Assembly (NCBI GenBank): GCA_964017195.1
Contig: OZ024900.1
Coordinates: forward strand, 32,442,641-32,506,640
Length of the DNA stretch: 64,000 nt
DNA from: Siderastrea radians
Lineage: Eukaryota; Cnidaria; Anthozoa; Scleractinia; Rhizangiidae
Reading direction: 5' to 3'
Positions 63,961 through 64,000 of this stretch are shown piece after piece. The translations under genes were made by a program, and so were the position numbers. Within the stretch, counting starts at the first letter, position 1. Each line of letters opens with the position of its first letter. The notes beneath the pieces were generated by a model that saw nothing but the letters and a program-made list of their open reading frames with translations, made no database searches and was not told the DNA's origin.

Positions 63961-64000
63961 GTTATTATGTCTTAAGGGTGGTTTACATGTGTGATTTTTT

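Noticed and set aside
1..64000. CRISPR arrays, operons, bacterial-type promoters or riboswitches
   Set aside because: The sequence is eukaryotic with spliced genes; tandem repeats found are minisatellites without spacer structure.

Overview
The window is animal nuclear DNA: intron-rich, AT-rich, with GT-AG split genes and dense small DNA transposons (MITEs). Gene content and the style of the short palindromic repeats suggest a non-bilaterian animal, most likely an anthozoan cnidarian such as a stony coral. That placement is inference; the species cannot be read from the sequence. I assembled eight protein genes by joining exons with matching splice phases, and compared them with vertebrate proteins known to me. 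No database search was run. Layout: (1) 89-4512, minus: CWC25 splicing factor, with its 3' end beyond the window's left edge; intron 2 holds the 3' end of a Ty3-like LTR retrotransposon. (2) 4960-25554, plus: a 19-exon inversin (INVS) gene, about 983 aa, with ankyrin repeats and IQ motifs, head-to-head with CWC25 across a 447-bp promoter that has an X-box-like site. Its terminal exon is duplicated in tandem just downstream. (3) 29311-30612 and 34008-34949, both minus: two paralogous intronless ankyrin adaptors with PP1-docking RVxF motifs and PDZ-ligand-like C-termini, separated by a diverged ~105-bp minisatellite. (4) 35.1-41.1 kb: no gene recognised; a 510-bp palindrome, a 67-bp minisatellite of about 22 units and MITEs. 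(5) 41275-43795, plus: CCDC103 (DNAAF19), a dynein-arm assembly factor. (6) 44.4-45.2 kb: a Harbinger-like MITE nested in a related one. (7) 47799-53076, minus: a MANSC1-like membrane protein, head-to-head with an intronless PM20D2-like dipeptidase (53321-54517, plus). (8) 54.6-57.3 kb: stacked fold-back transposons. (9) 57409-63444, minus: the C-terminal half of kynurenine 3-monooxygenase (KMO), whose FAD/N-terminal exons lie beyond the right edge. The genes do not form one pathway. INVS and CCDC103 are both ciliary genes and both have RFX-like X-box sequence upstream. CWC25 is housekeeping, PM20D2 and KMO are metabolic, and the two ankyrin paralogs probably target protein phosphatase 1. The most unusual content is the transposon stratigraphy: several insertions lie inside older ones, and the exact target-site duplications give their order.
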